Shown: piece by piece, positions 54,863 to 64,000 of the stretch
Layout: every line of letters starts with the position of its first letter
Numbering within the stretch: position 1 is the first letter of the stretch
Assembly: GCA_023213315.1 (NCBI GenBank)
Contig: JAKCPI010002900.1
Location: forward strand, 62,001 to 126,000
DNA: 64,000 nucleotides
Direction of reading: 5' to 3'
Source: Euborellia annulipes
Lineage: Eukaryota; Arthropoda; Insecta; Dermaptera; Anisolabididae
The notes under the pieces: model-generated
What the model was told of the DNA's origin: nothing
The model's input: the letters and a program-made list of their open reading frames with translations, nothing else
Databases searched by the model: none
Position numbers and translations under genes: made by a program

Positions 54863-54944
54863 CCCGACTGTAAAGATAAAAAGTAAAAACTAGTCAAAGT
54901 GGATTCAGTGATCAAAATGGATATTTTTTTCAATTGAAATCTGA

Positions 54945-55001
54945 ACCTCAAAATTCTTCGAGATTACAATACTTTCTTTACTTCGTACAGGAAGTAAAAA
55001 A
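54945..55001 (+). repeat. Possible DHR-like 3' end
   Basis: GAACCTCAAAATTCTTCGAG, ATTACAATACTTTCTTTAC, then GTACAGGAAGTAAAAAACG: the order of DHR 3' landmarks with a different terminal hairpin (TACTTTC/GGAAGTA). It may be a related subfamily. Confidence 0.4.
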
Positions 55002-56504
55002 CGAGAAGAAATTAAAAGCCACCTTTTAAGTAAGAAATTCTGCCGAGTGACAACTGAAAGAGGCCACCCCCTTCGAGAGAGAAAAATAATTATAATTAAA
55101 GATTAGCTCCACGGAAAAAACCATCATCTCTTTTTAATTGAAATGTTTTAAAGTCTTGTCCTTTTTGACTAATACCTTAAAAAAAATAATAATAATAAAT
55201 CGTTAGGATTAAAATTTGAAATCCTTAGTTATAAATCTTATATAAATATTAATCCCGGATTTGAGAAGGCTGGTTCCAAATTATAATTGAATTTTTAAAA
55301 AATAACCGTTCCGAAGGTGATTGATTCGATGGGATAGAGAGAGTTGTTTGAGAGAAGACCCGCAGCATCCCTGGCTCCTTTTGGTCATCAATAATTGGAG
55401 GCCGATGGCCATCGACGAGGAAAAAAAAAAAACCACCGCCACCGATGAATACCAAATAAGGATCCTAATCCCAATTCTAATCCTTCAAAGGCAATCAATT
55501 CCATCGTGAATTAGCATCTTTTTAAACGTTAAAGGATCTGATATGGTCAAAACTTTTCTGATAGACTTTTATAAAATAAAAAAAATATATTTGTACGAGT
55601 AATAAATTTTAAATTTTTAACCTAAATAGTTTGCATATCATAAAACTTTCAAATAAACTAAACTATTTGTTTTTATAGTTCGTATCACAATATCTCAATA
55701 ATTTTATTTTAACAAATTCCTCATGCAAATACTTAAACAATCATAGAAATATTTTTATTTGGTTTATTTATCATTTTTTTTTAAACTTATAAATATTTTA
55801 TAGAAGTCGATGTCAAACGTTAAAGTTTGTCATTGCCACCTTATTTTTATTTTATTTTATTTTTTTTTTATGAAAAAGTTACTAAAGTTAGTAGAGTTGT
55901 TGGAATCATACATTATTAATAAAAACATAATAAAAATAATAATAATAAAATCAAACGTACCAATTATAACTTTTAATAAAATATAAGAGTGTATGAACTT
56001 TCGGAATAAAATATATTTCTTATTAAAAAGAAGAAACGAATTATTAATAATACTTGAGAGAATTTCCAAACTAATTTGGCTGTATATATGAAATACACAT
56101 TTAAGCTAGGCTAGTAAATCAACAATTGATTGTTAAATAAGAATGAAAGTGCAACATTCCAAATACGTAGATTAGTGCCAAAGCAACTACAAAAATTCCC
56201 TCTGCAAGATATTTCTTTAAAGATCAAATGGAAGAAACCAAGAAAACGTCTGTTTTAGCGAACACTCAAACTCAAAGGTAAGCTCCCTTTAGTGACCCAT
56301 GTTGTATTATTACACCCCTGCCTGCCACATTCCCCTCTCGATGCCTCTAACATTTGATACAAATAATAGTAATTTCAATTTAAATGCCTAACTTTTTAAA
56401 GGCTATAAATAAATTATAGAGGCCTGCATATAAACTAATATTTGTCTATAAAAGATGTTTTCAATATATACGGTCTATATAATTAATATTTATTAACTCC
56501 ATAA
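55002..56504. other. AT-rich stretch with one GC-raised patch
   Basis: At 55310-55510 GC rises to about 45% and overlapping frames (55321-55509 plus, 55455-55249 minus) are open. The plus frame includes HPWLLLVINNWRPMAIDEEK then a Lys/Thr tract and IRILIPILIL. No homology recognised; it may be a single exon or chance. The rest is featureless. Confidence 0.35.
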
Positions 56505-56775
56505 CGCCCCGGGTTTGGCGTAGTAAGTAGCGCGCCTACCTCCTATACCAAACGTCGCGGGTTCGGACCCAGGCAGTCCGATGATTTTATTTAAGTCATT
56601 TGGATACCAGATGGCTTAAATAGAAATGCCTGACCCCACAATAGATATATTCTCTACAACGGTTATCGTCAAAGTCTTATATGGCCTAAGTTGCCGAAAA
56701 GACTGTGTGAATGTGTGTGTGAGTGTGAGTGTGAATGAGAAAAAAGTGTGAATGTTTTTTATAAAAAAAAAACTC
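56505..56775 (+). mobile_element. SINE-A copy, full length
   Basis: CGCCCCGGGTTTGGCGTAG head, B-box GGGTTCGGACCCAGG, TCCGATGATTTTATTTAAGT, GGCCTAAGTTGCCGAAAAG, GTGTGAGTGTGAGTGTGAAT, poly(A). Flanks CTCCATAAC (56496-56504) and CTCACATAAC (after the tail) suggest a slightly mutated TSD. Confidence 0.85.
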
Positions 56776-57833
56776 ACATAACCATAAAAAATTGAGTAAG
56801 CCTTTTTATATTTGACAAACATAGTGAACAAATGATGAAAATTAATTAAAATATTGTACCTTGAAACGATTATCAAAGAAGACACTTCAGGTGATTTTTG
56901 GTTAATTCACAAACAAATTTATCATTGGACAAATGGATTTTAAACACTCAAAATAATGATGAAACGATGGAAAACACACACAAATTCTAACTGCTAACCC
57001 AACAATGGAAAGGTTAGTTCGCACGAAGTGAGGGCGCTCGGAAAGCTACCAGCCAACAACCAGCAATGACTACCCTAATCAAAACAGATATTAAGTTCGC
57101 ATTTGAATAAATAATAATTTATTATTATATTTTAATCTAAAGAATTTTAAAATAATTGAAAATTATAATATAATTTTTTGTAGAATAAATAATTTTTTTT
57201 ATTTATTAATTTATTAATAATATAATATCCATGATGAATCTTGTTAAGGCTAAATGACCGTCAACAGATATGACGTTGGTTCGATTCCCGTGAGTGACTC
57301 ATTTTTTTTGCGAGTTTAAGGTAAATAAATTCTCATTCCTAAAGGATTGGAACTCAGGATCTCCAATTCTCTAACAAGATAATTGATTCCACTTTAGTAT
57401 CTAAGAAATTTCCTCTTTGCCATTTTTTTCGATACTTTCATTAAAAAAAAATGGCAACTTTCAAATAATGCGTTTCTTTTTATTTAAAAAAGAAACGAAT
57501 AACAATAAATAATAGAAAAGCTAATCTCAAACGGAAGTTGAACATTTGATTATAAAGAAAGTCATTTTAGTTATTTTAATATTCCTTGAAAACGATATAC
57601 TGCATTTAATTATATTTATCAAATTTAAAAAAAATAATATTTATTTATTTAGGAAACAAATAATTTCCATTATGTAAATTATGTATAACTCACATGGCTG
57701 AATGGATTTGTCGAAATTCATTTACCGGGAAGAAAAAGAAAAAAAAGGAATAAATTAATAAATTATATAAACTTAATTAATTAATATTCATAAATCAGAG
57801 TTTTAACAAAAAGAAAAATAATAACTTTTTTCT
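56776..57833. other. AT-rich stretch with two tRNA-like scraps
   Basis: 57240-57298 (plus) has a perfect B-box GGTTCGATTCCC but no clear A-box. 57345-57400 (minus) has GAGATCCTGAGTTCC. Both are probably SINE-B relics. No gene signal. Confidence 0.4.
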
Positions 57834-58053
57834 GTAACAAAATATAAATATTTTGCCATGTTTATAAATTTTACATCTTGAATTCTAATGTACCTTATTA
57901 AATATATGCCGACACAAAAAACAGATATCAATTACCGAAGCGAAAGATTTAGGCTGAGCGATCAGTCACACCAGATTTTTCGAATACAAGATATATACAA
58001 TAGTTTCTCTCTATATATATATTACATATATATATTCATAGGTAAGAGAAAGT
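57834..58053. mobile_element. DHR pieces in opposite orientation
   Basis: 57834-57982 is a minus-strand DHR 5' part (hairpin TCACACCAGATTTTT, TTTTGTGTCGGCATATATTT, TAACAAAATATAAATATTTT). 58003-58053 is a plus-strand 3' end (CTCTCTATATATA, ATAGGTAAGAGAAAGT). The head-to-head order suggests inversion or two insertions. Confidence 0.6.
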
Positions 58054-58607
58054 AATAAATAAAACATCAATCAAAATTAGTTTTTATTTCGTTTCTATAT
58101 AATCCTATTTATTTTATAGAGTAGTGTATTAGTATTTGCCTAAATTCAAACTCTTCTTTTTTTTACACTATTAATATGTTCTGTCAATAAAATAAGATTT
58201 TATTTTTTTTTTTTAGACCGTCAATCGTTCTGTTCAATCAATCACTCATTCTCAGTGTTAATGATAAATGGTAGGATATTTCATCCGAATAATTTTTCGC
58301 ATTAAAATCTGCAAATAAACGGTGAGATAAACAAAATTAGTAATATATGTCTCTTTCTCATCCTTTCTCTCTCTCTCTCTCTTTCTATTGGTTTCCCCTA
58401 AATTAACGATTGTGGCATTCTGAGCCGATGCATAAATATTAATTTTATAATCGGATCAAATTATTGTTTTAGATTTAAATAATTTTTTTTTTTAATATAT
58501 GGATATTTTTAGGTTTATTTTATTCGATTATTTTTATAAGAGTGATTTTTTTTTTCACTTTAAAAAATAAACAAAAGAGAAAAAAATAATTATTTCCCCC
58601 TTCCGTG
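58054..58607. other. AT-rich stretch with a (CT)n tract
   Basis: A CT run at about 58366-58383. Nothing else recognised. Confidence 0.5.
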
Positions 58608-59020
58608 GACGAGAGGTTAGAGTTGTTGGCAAATGTCAATATTGATAACCTAAAGGGATCGCCACCCCAGGCAGTTAGATGATTTTTTTTTAACATAGAC
58701 TTTTTTTTCATTCATACTCACACAAACACATGCACACAGTCTTTTCGGCAACTCAGGCCATATACTATAACCGTTATTTGAATATATATATTTGGGGTCC
58801 AGGCATTCTTATTTAAGCCTTGGTATACAAATGGCTTAAATAAAATCATCGGACTGCCTGGGATCCGAGTAGAGGATATTTATTTAAATCATTTGAATAT
58901 CAAATAGGGGTTTAAATAAATGTGCCTGGACTCCAATATACAGTATATCGTATGACTGAATCAAGAATATGGTTTAAAGTCTATATGGCCTAATATACCG
59001 AAAAGAGTAAAAAAAAAAAC
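58608..59020. repeat. Cluster of rearranged SINE-A pieces
   Basis: 58665-58690 plus (CACCCCAGGCAGTTAGATGA), 58690-58868 minus (AAAAGACTGTGTGCATGTG, CCCAGGCAGTCCGATGATTT), 58870-59020 plus (ATTTAAATCATTTGAATATC, GTGCCTGGACTCCAATATAC, GGCCTAATATACCGAAAAG). Opposite orientations with shared junctions suggest one SINE inserted into another. Confidence 0.65.
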
Positions 59021-59360
59021 TTTACCTACTCAACCGGTGGTGGGCAGAGTTAAAAATAATTAGTGAATCATTAATTTGATTAACCCTAGGTAATTTGTAT
59101 ATGTTTTTATTTAATCACCTAGTTAAACGATTTTAATGAAAACAAAATATTTTAAAGAGAAAATTTAACGTCTTGTGTATATAAAATATTGTTATTGTTG
59201 ATAAAAGATAAAGCAATTTAATTTTCTTTGTGGCTGATATATGAGCTTGCTTTAGCAATATATAAAATTTAATATAATTAAAATAATAAGTATAAATATT
59301 CTAAAATTGTATGCAGTCTTCAATAAAGAGGTAAAATTTAATAAATAAGAAAAGCGTTAT
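59021..59360. other. AT-rich stretch, nothing recognised
   Basis: No feature recognised. Confidence 0.5.
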
Positions 59361-59705
59361 GGTAGGGCCTACTTGATAACGGCTGCAGATTAAGCAGTCG
59401 AAACGTTGTACAGTGAGCGTCACAATTAAGTCCCCACCTGGAAGCTAAAGCCTCAAGGAAGCCTATATGGTATAGTAATGGTAGGGCTATATAGTGAAAT
59501 AATTTTAATGACCGAAAAAGTAAAATAAAATCTGGTAGAGATGATTTTATTTTACCTTTTCAAATTTAAAATTATTTCACTATATACCATTACCATACCA
59601 TATACTTAAAGCTCAAGCTCCCAGGTGGGGACTTAATTGTGGCGCTCACTGTACAGCATTTGTATTTTTAATAAATAATTAATAACAAAATGTGGTCTAT
59701 AATTA
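59361..59705. mobile_element. Palindromic MITE (31534 family), right half, with insertion
   Basis: ACTTGATAACGGCTGCAG, AAGCAGTCGAAACGTTG before, and TGTATTTTTAATAAATAATT, ATGTGGTCTATAATTAA after, the mariner MITE at 59411-59651. The left arm is missing. The motif GCTGC/GCAGTC, GAAACGTT is intact. Confidence 0.75.
59411..59651. mobile_element. mariner-type MITE, 241 bp
   Basis: TIRs CAGTGAGCGTCACAATTAAG continuing TCCCCACCTGG, and the complement, with TA at both ends (59409-59410, 59652-59653). The arms stay similar far inwards (TATATAGTGAAATAATTTTA and complement). Right half also at 40441-40556. Inserted in the palindromic MITE. Confidence 0.9.
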
Positions 59706-60771
59706 AAAATTCCCATTATAATATTAATAAATTTATTTATGAGAATCATAGTGGCGAAAGTTCGAAAATTCAATTTTTGAGTTAAGCCTAACGTTGTTGA
59801 AATGTCTTCTGTTTTGAGTGGCAAAGTGGCGAAAATATATTTACGATATGATGAAATATTCGATTCATCAGAATCAATGTATTTTATATACAAAATTTAA
59901 AAAAACAAGACTTTAAACTCATTTTTCTCAAAACTAGATTTTTCATAACCAAAATTTTAAAAATTCATATCTTCCAAACAAAAAATGATAAACAAATTCT
60001 AAAAATGCTCAGCAGGATATGTTCTGTACAGAGAGCATAAAAACTCAATTTTGACCCCGGTGAAGATTTGGTATTTTTCAAGAAGACGGTCACATATATT
60101 AATATTATGTTTCGAAAATTTGCAAAATTAATTTTTTGTACAGCCCTCCCTCGAGAGGCCCTGAAATAGCTAATCAATGTGGCTTTTAGGACAAAAGCTT
60201 AGCAGACCCCTATTGTCGATAAGAATATTGAATACAAAATCAAATCAATCTATTCCTCTATCAAATTAGGAAATTCCTTTCCAGTTGTTTATAAGTGTGA
60301 GAAAGCCTTGATTAAAATCAATCACAAGTTGTGACATTAATGAATTAGACACTTAAATAGAATCCGCCTTGTTCTTTGTTTTTTTATCCACCCTTAAAGA
60401 AACTCATTTTAGGTGACTCAATAAGATCTATCTATCAATTGCTTTTTTTCCTTTCGTTTTCTACTTTAAAGGAGTAAAAATAAACAAGTCTTTTATTCTC
60501 ACTCTTTCTATATCCTTTAATTAAACCACAACACAAAGTTTGATTTTTTTTCTTTTTTTTTTTTCAAACTGGACAAACAAACACGTGTCTTAGGGGTGGT
60601 AATGAAAAGAAGAATTGGAAGAGATGGCATCATCAGAGGCACTTGTAGTCGATATTAAATAAAAAAAATAAATACAATCTTTCCTTTTAATCAAAGAATT
60701 TCTCTCACTTTTGTCATACACAGATTGGGATTTGAAAGGTAGGCCTACTATATATTTAATAAATCTTAGTC
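59706..60771. other. AT-rich stretch, nothing recognised
   Basis: Frames at 59633-60177 are short and featureless. Confidence 0.5.
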
Positions 60772-60822
60772 CAATGATTTTATTTAAGCCATTTGGATAC
60801 CAAATGTGTGTTTAAAAAAAAA
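60772..60822 (+). repeat. SINE-A middle fragment
   Basis: CCAATGATTTTATTTAAGCC, ATTTGGATACCAAATG, then A-rich. It directly precedes a DHR copy. Confidence 0.55.
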
Positions 60823-61250
60823 AGAGTAAAGTGTGCTTCATAAGATTTCAAGGGCAAAATGAGAATATACATTTTGAAGAGTATCTAAAAAATAATTGAT
60901 TATAAACAAAATCGTTGGAGCGAATTTTGAGAAAATCGAAAAAACTGAAAAAGTGCATCAGTAAAGTACTAGTACTCGTTGGCTGGTTTTATTCAAAAGC
61001 TTAGTGTCACGTCCCAGGGGGGTACCGAACTTAAATATAAAATTTCAATCTCCTAGATCTTTTCGTTCTTGAGATATTTTGTTCACAGACACATAGACAG
61101 ACAGACCATGTCGCGAAAATCACTTTTTTGGATTCAGGGCACCTCAAAACGTGAATACCCATCAAAATTTCGACATCGAATTTTTGACATGAATCCAATA
61201 CTTTCTCTCTCTATATATAAACATATATAGAAGTAAGAGAAAGTAAAAAA
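60823..61250 (+). mobile_element. DHR element copy 11, 3' two-thirds
   Basis: From GAGTAAAGTGTGCTTCATAA through GAGAAAATCGAAAAAACTG, TTGAGATATTTTGTTCACAG and TTTTTGGATTCAGGGCACC to AAGTAAGAGAAAGTAAAAA. The 5' hairpin is missing. Confidence 0.75.
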
Positions 61251-61255
61251 CAACC

Positions 61256-61495
61256 CAAAATGTACATCAGTAAAGTAGCTACTACGAATCTCTGGAATTA
61301 ATTAAAAACCTTCGAATTGCATGCCAGGGGACTATCTAACTTAAATATTAAATTTCAACATTGTTTTGTTCACAGATACACACATAGATCATATTGCGAG
61401 AGTCATATTTTTGGCCCCAGGAGCCTCAAAACGAGAATTTTCATCAAAATCTCCACTACAAATTCTTTACAAGATAGTAATACTTTCTTTCTATA
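61256..61495 (+). mobile_element. DHR element copy 12, degenerate, in tandem
   Basis: AATGTACATCAGTAAAGTAG, ACTTAAATATTAAATTTCAA, TTGTTTTGTTCACAGATAC and TTTTCATCAAAATCTCC keep the family order directly after copy 11, with much more divergence. A head-to-tail pair of different ages. Confidence 0.6.
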
Positions 61496-61500
61496 GACTA

Positions 61501-61783
61501 TAATTTATTGCATAAAAGGTACTGTAAACCTCTTAAAGAAAGTGTTAATAGAACACTCGCCTGTTTGGGATAAAGAAAATAATAATATTAATTAATATCT
61601 TTGGTAAAATTTTAATTCATAAAAAAAATAAAATAAGAAAAAAGCGCACTTTATCTAATAAAATAAAAATATTTTTTTTTTTTTTTAAGATTATTTTTTT
61701 AAAGAAAATTTAATATTAAGAAAAAAGGAAAATGGGAAGTGAAAATAAGACACCTATATATTAAGATGATTAATTGCATTGAA
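61501..61783. other. AT-rich stretch, nothing recognised
   Basis: A T run at 61672-61687. No features. Confidence 0.5.
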
Positions 61784-62106
61784 TGAGAGAGAGAGAGAGA
61801 GAGGAGAGAAAACGAACACACACACACACACACACAGACACATATATTCTACTTTGCATATATAGTTCCTTCCTGAGTTGTAAAGTTGGCACGTTGTAAA
61901 TCTTACACACCCTCCGACTGCCCTTCGTTCCTCTCTTCTCTCTCTCTCTCTCTCTTCTCTCATTCCCCTTTATTCTATGACACATATACACTTCTCTCTC
62001 TCTCCCTTGCAAATGAGAAACTCGGAGTAATATAGATTTTAGGGTGTGGGGGAAGAAGAACGAGAAGGTGGTTGGGTAAGAGGGAAGGCGGGGGGGGGGG
62101 GGGTTG
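61784..62106. repeat. Microsatellite block
   Basis: (GA)n at 61784-61804, (CA)n at 61814-61836, (TC)n at 61933-61955 and 61992-62003, and a G run at 62090-62103. Frames of 69 and 120 codons here are repeat-driven. Confidence 0.85.
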
Positions 62107-63284
62107 CTTTTGACTTGCCAACTAATAACCAACTGGCCTTAAAGACAAAGAGAATAAATGGCCTTCGGGATTCTGGAATTCCGGTTAAAGTCACACCGAA
62201 GAAATGTTAATGGAATGGAAATCCATATGAAGAATGTCAGAAAATAAATAAATAAAAAAACCTGCATATTTCTTAAATTATTTTGAAATGATATATCGAA
62301 AATAATAGTGGTATGATAACTATGAAAGATAAAAGGCAGACAACAAAATTAATTCAATTTATTCTCTGACGGACACCGGAATCTCTGTATAAGCTCTCTC
62401 CCTTAGTACTACTTACAGTGAGAGTTAAAAAGCAAACAATTTAACTTTTTAACTCTACTCTTTAATCTAAAGAAGATAATTGTTCAACAATTTATAATAA
62501 AGTAAAAAATAATATTCCAAATTTTCAAACCAGATCTTGTTAAACTTTCTAAGTAAGAAAGAGGTAAACATGGAACATTAGTAGGTCGAGTTTTTTTTTT
62601 TAGAAGAAATTCAAAAATGCTCAAACCATAGGAATTTATGATGAGTTGAGCAATTAACAAAAGTATAGTCCAAATCTTTTTAGATGAAAGGCCATAGCAT
62701 CTAAATAAAACTTTTCGGCTTTGGAAGAGATATAATAAGGCTCAAATTTAAATGTTCATTAAAAGTCATTTTAATATTTTTTTCAAGCAGCAGACTGATT
62801 CTACAATATTACATACTATTTATTTTAAAAAAAGGATGGTTTATTAAACTTGTACTTTATTTACTTTTCGTTTTTATTGGCATATTTTTTTTTTTTTTTT
62901 TTTTAATATACAAAAAGTCAAACATGCTGGCGCATACTGTACTTATTTAAAATGAATATGAATGAAATCAGCTTAATACCCTCCTTATTAAGATTCAGAA
63001 ACGGCCAGTGAATAAATAATTCATAAACATCCCCTCCCTTCCCTTCCCGCTCTAACTCTCTCCTTTACATACAACCAGACCTTATGGATTGTAATTTGAA
63101 TCATATTTAGTTCTTGTTCTTAATAGTCAAGAAAATTGTATATGATCAAGAAAATAAAAAGATGAAAAACTTTTCCACCTTTGATAATCATGGCGAACAC
63201 CCTGGCAATTTTATTATTATTATTATTATTTTCTTTTATCTAGAGTAATTTAGTACGCTTTTTTTTAGGTTGTTTTAAAGCTAC
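62107..63284. other. AT-rich stretch, nothing recognised
   Basis: T run at 62886-62904, (ATT)n at about 63209-63230. No gene signal. Confidence 0.5.
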
Positions 63285-63735
63285 CAGACACAGTCAGCGC
63301 CACAAGTGCCTGATGTGCTCGAGAGTGGAGCCTTGAGTTTAGGCAACCAAAATGCTTAGCCCTCGGAAGTGTTGGCTTTAAAGTAGCTTTCCCACTTCTT
63401 CTTCTGTCCTCGCCCCATTCCCGCGATGCGGGGTCGGCGGACCTCACTCTTTTCCCTCCAACCCTATCATGCATTTTTGCGACCGGAAGAAATAGGACAG
63501 ACCGGCCTGACGCACGGTTGAAAATAGGAAGGAAGAGACAGACATACAAAGAACTGTAGGATTGCCTGTCCCAGCTCGGGCAGCTCGTGGTCGCCATCCA
63601 CGTACCCACAAGATGTGGGCCCCTGAGCGAAGCTTTCCCACTTCAATTGCATTAAAAAAAGATGATTTATTTATTGGTTTGGTTGACTAAGCTCAAGGGG
63701 TAGAACCTCTCAAGCACTTGTGGTGCCAACTGTAC
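63285..63735. mobile_element. Inverted-repeat element split by a retroposon
   Basis: GCGCCACAAGTGCCTGATG, CGAGAGTGGAG, CTTGAGTTTAGGCAACC (63296-63350) and GGTTGACTAAGCTCAAG, AACCTCTCAAGCACTTGTGG (63678-63723) form diverged arms. Related to 54800-54862. The GGGCCC retroposon lies between the arms. Confidence 0.55.
63399..63630 (-). mobile_element. GGGCCC retroposon copy 4, 14-bp TSD
   Basis: Perfect TSD AGCTTTCCCACTTC at 63385-63398 and 63631-63644. Minus strand: CGCTCAGGGGCCCACATCTT start, CCACGAGCTGCCCGAGCTGG, CCTATTTCTTCCGGTCGC, CCCCGCATCGCGGGAATGGG, ending GAGGACAGAAGAA. With copies 1 and 2 it fixes both element ends. Minus-strand frames (63265-63609 and others) continue into the flank and share no conserved start. 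Confidence 0.88.
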
Positions 63736-64000
63736 ACACCCATACACATATACACTTGCATTTTTTATTTGAATCGTAAAGATAATAATTCTATTGTAGA
63801 AACTTCTTAACAAAATTTACATTCACGATAGGAAATCGGTCCGATTTATTCAACTAATTTTTAATGAATCTAATAAATTTTTTTATTTATTAACTGGTTT
63901 TCAAGATAAAAGTGAGTTGATTTTTTTTTTTTGGGGGGGGGGGGGACAGAGAAGACAAGACAAGATGAATATAAGTATTTTATTTGGATTTTGGGTAAAG
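63736..64000. other. AT-rich window edge, nothing recognised
   Basis: A T run then a G run at 63922-63945. No features. Confidence 0.5.

Noticed and set aside
61770..62132. 120-codon minus-strand frame
   Set aside because: Made of GA, CA and TC microsatellites; low complexity throughout.
63265..63609. 114-codon minus-strand frame
   Set aside because: Mostly GGGCCC retroposon plus flank. Open frames are expected in this GC-rich unit, and start and end are not conserved among copies.

Overview
This window looks like nuclear DNA of a metazoan, most likely an arthropod. It is strongly AT-rich, full of A/T homopolymer runs and dinucleotide microsatellites, and built almost entirely from interspersed repeats: tRNA-derived SINEs, terminal-inverted-repeat (TIR) DNA elements, fold-back repeats and one LTR retrotransposon. 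I cannot name the species. I found no convincing host protein-coding gene, functional tRNA, rRNA or CRISPR array. The only long open frame that looks meaningful lies inside the LTR element.

Layout. 1-5.4 kb: a hAT end, a 160-bp inverted repeat, a GC-rich retroposon with a 12-bp target-site duplication (TSD), two tRNA-like SINE pieces and two copies of a hairpin-ended repeat family (called DHR here). 5.4-10.3 kb: a complete, very young non-autonomous LTR retrotransposon on the minus strand, with near-identical 983/984-bp LTRs, TSD GTCT, primer-binding site and polypurine tract, carrying an unfamiliar 271-residue ORF. 10.4-11.4 kb: a fold-back repeat with 118-bp arms and a six-unit tandem array of about 99 bp. 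13-18.6 kb and 24-26.9 kb: more DHR, SINE and hAT MITE copies, including a paralogous pair of about 1 kb segments in which one partner keeps pre-insertion sites. 28-31.8 kb: TIR elements, another GC-rich retroposon copy and a fold-back element with hammerhead-like cores. 35-47.7 kb: GC-rich repeats, SINEs, fold-backs, a TIR element with a tRNA-like core, and a hAT element with a perfect 8-bp TSD. 49.6-53 kb: a full-length SINE with a 13-bp TSD and a several-level nested insertion stack. 54.5-63.7 kb: mariner-type MITEs, further SINE, DHR and fold-back copies, a microsatellite block, and a fourth GC-rich retroposon with a 14-bp TSD.

Four repeat families recur and explain most of the structure. 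(1) DHR has a long 5' hairpin whose loop is the inverted complement of the 3' terminus, a Helentron-like design. (2) SINE-A has a tRNA-like head, a GTGTGAATG-rich body and a poly(A) tail. (3) The GGGCCC retroposon is about 230 bp, GC-rich, has 10-14 bp TSDs and no poly(A). (4) Fold-back repeats carry hammerhead-ribozyme-like cores (CTGANGA, stem II, GAAACGT), as known from Penelope-like elements. Nesting shows that SINE-A, the GGGCCC retroposon and the fold-backs inserted into older DHR and SINE copies.
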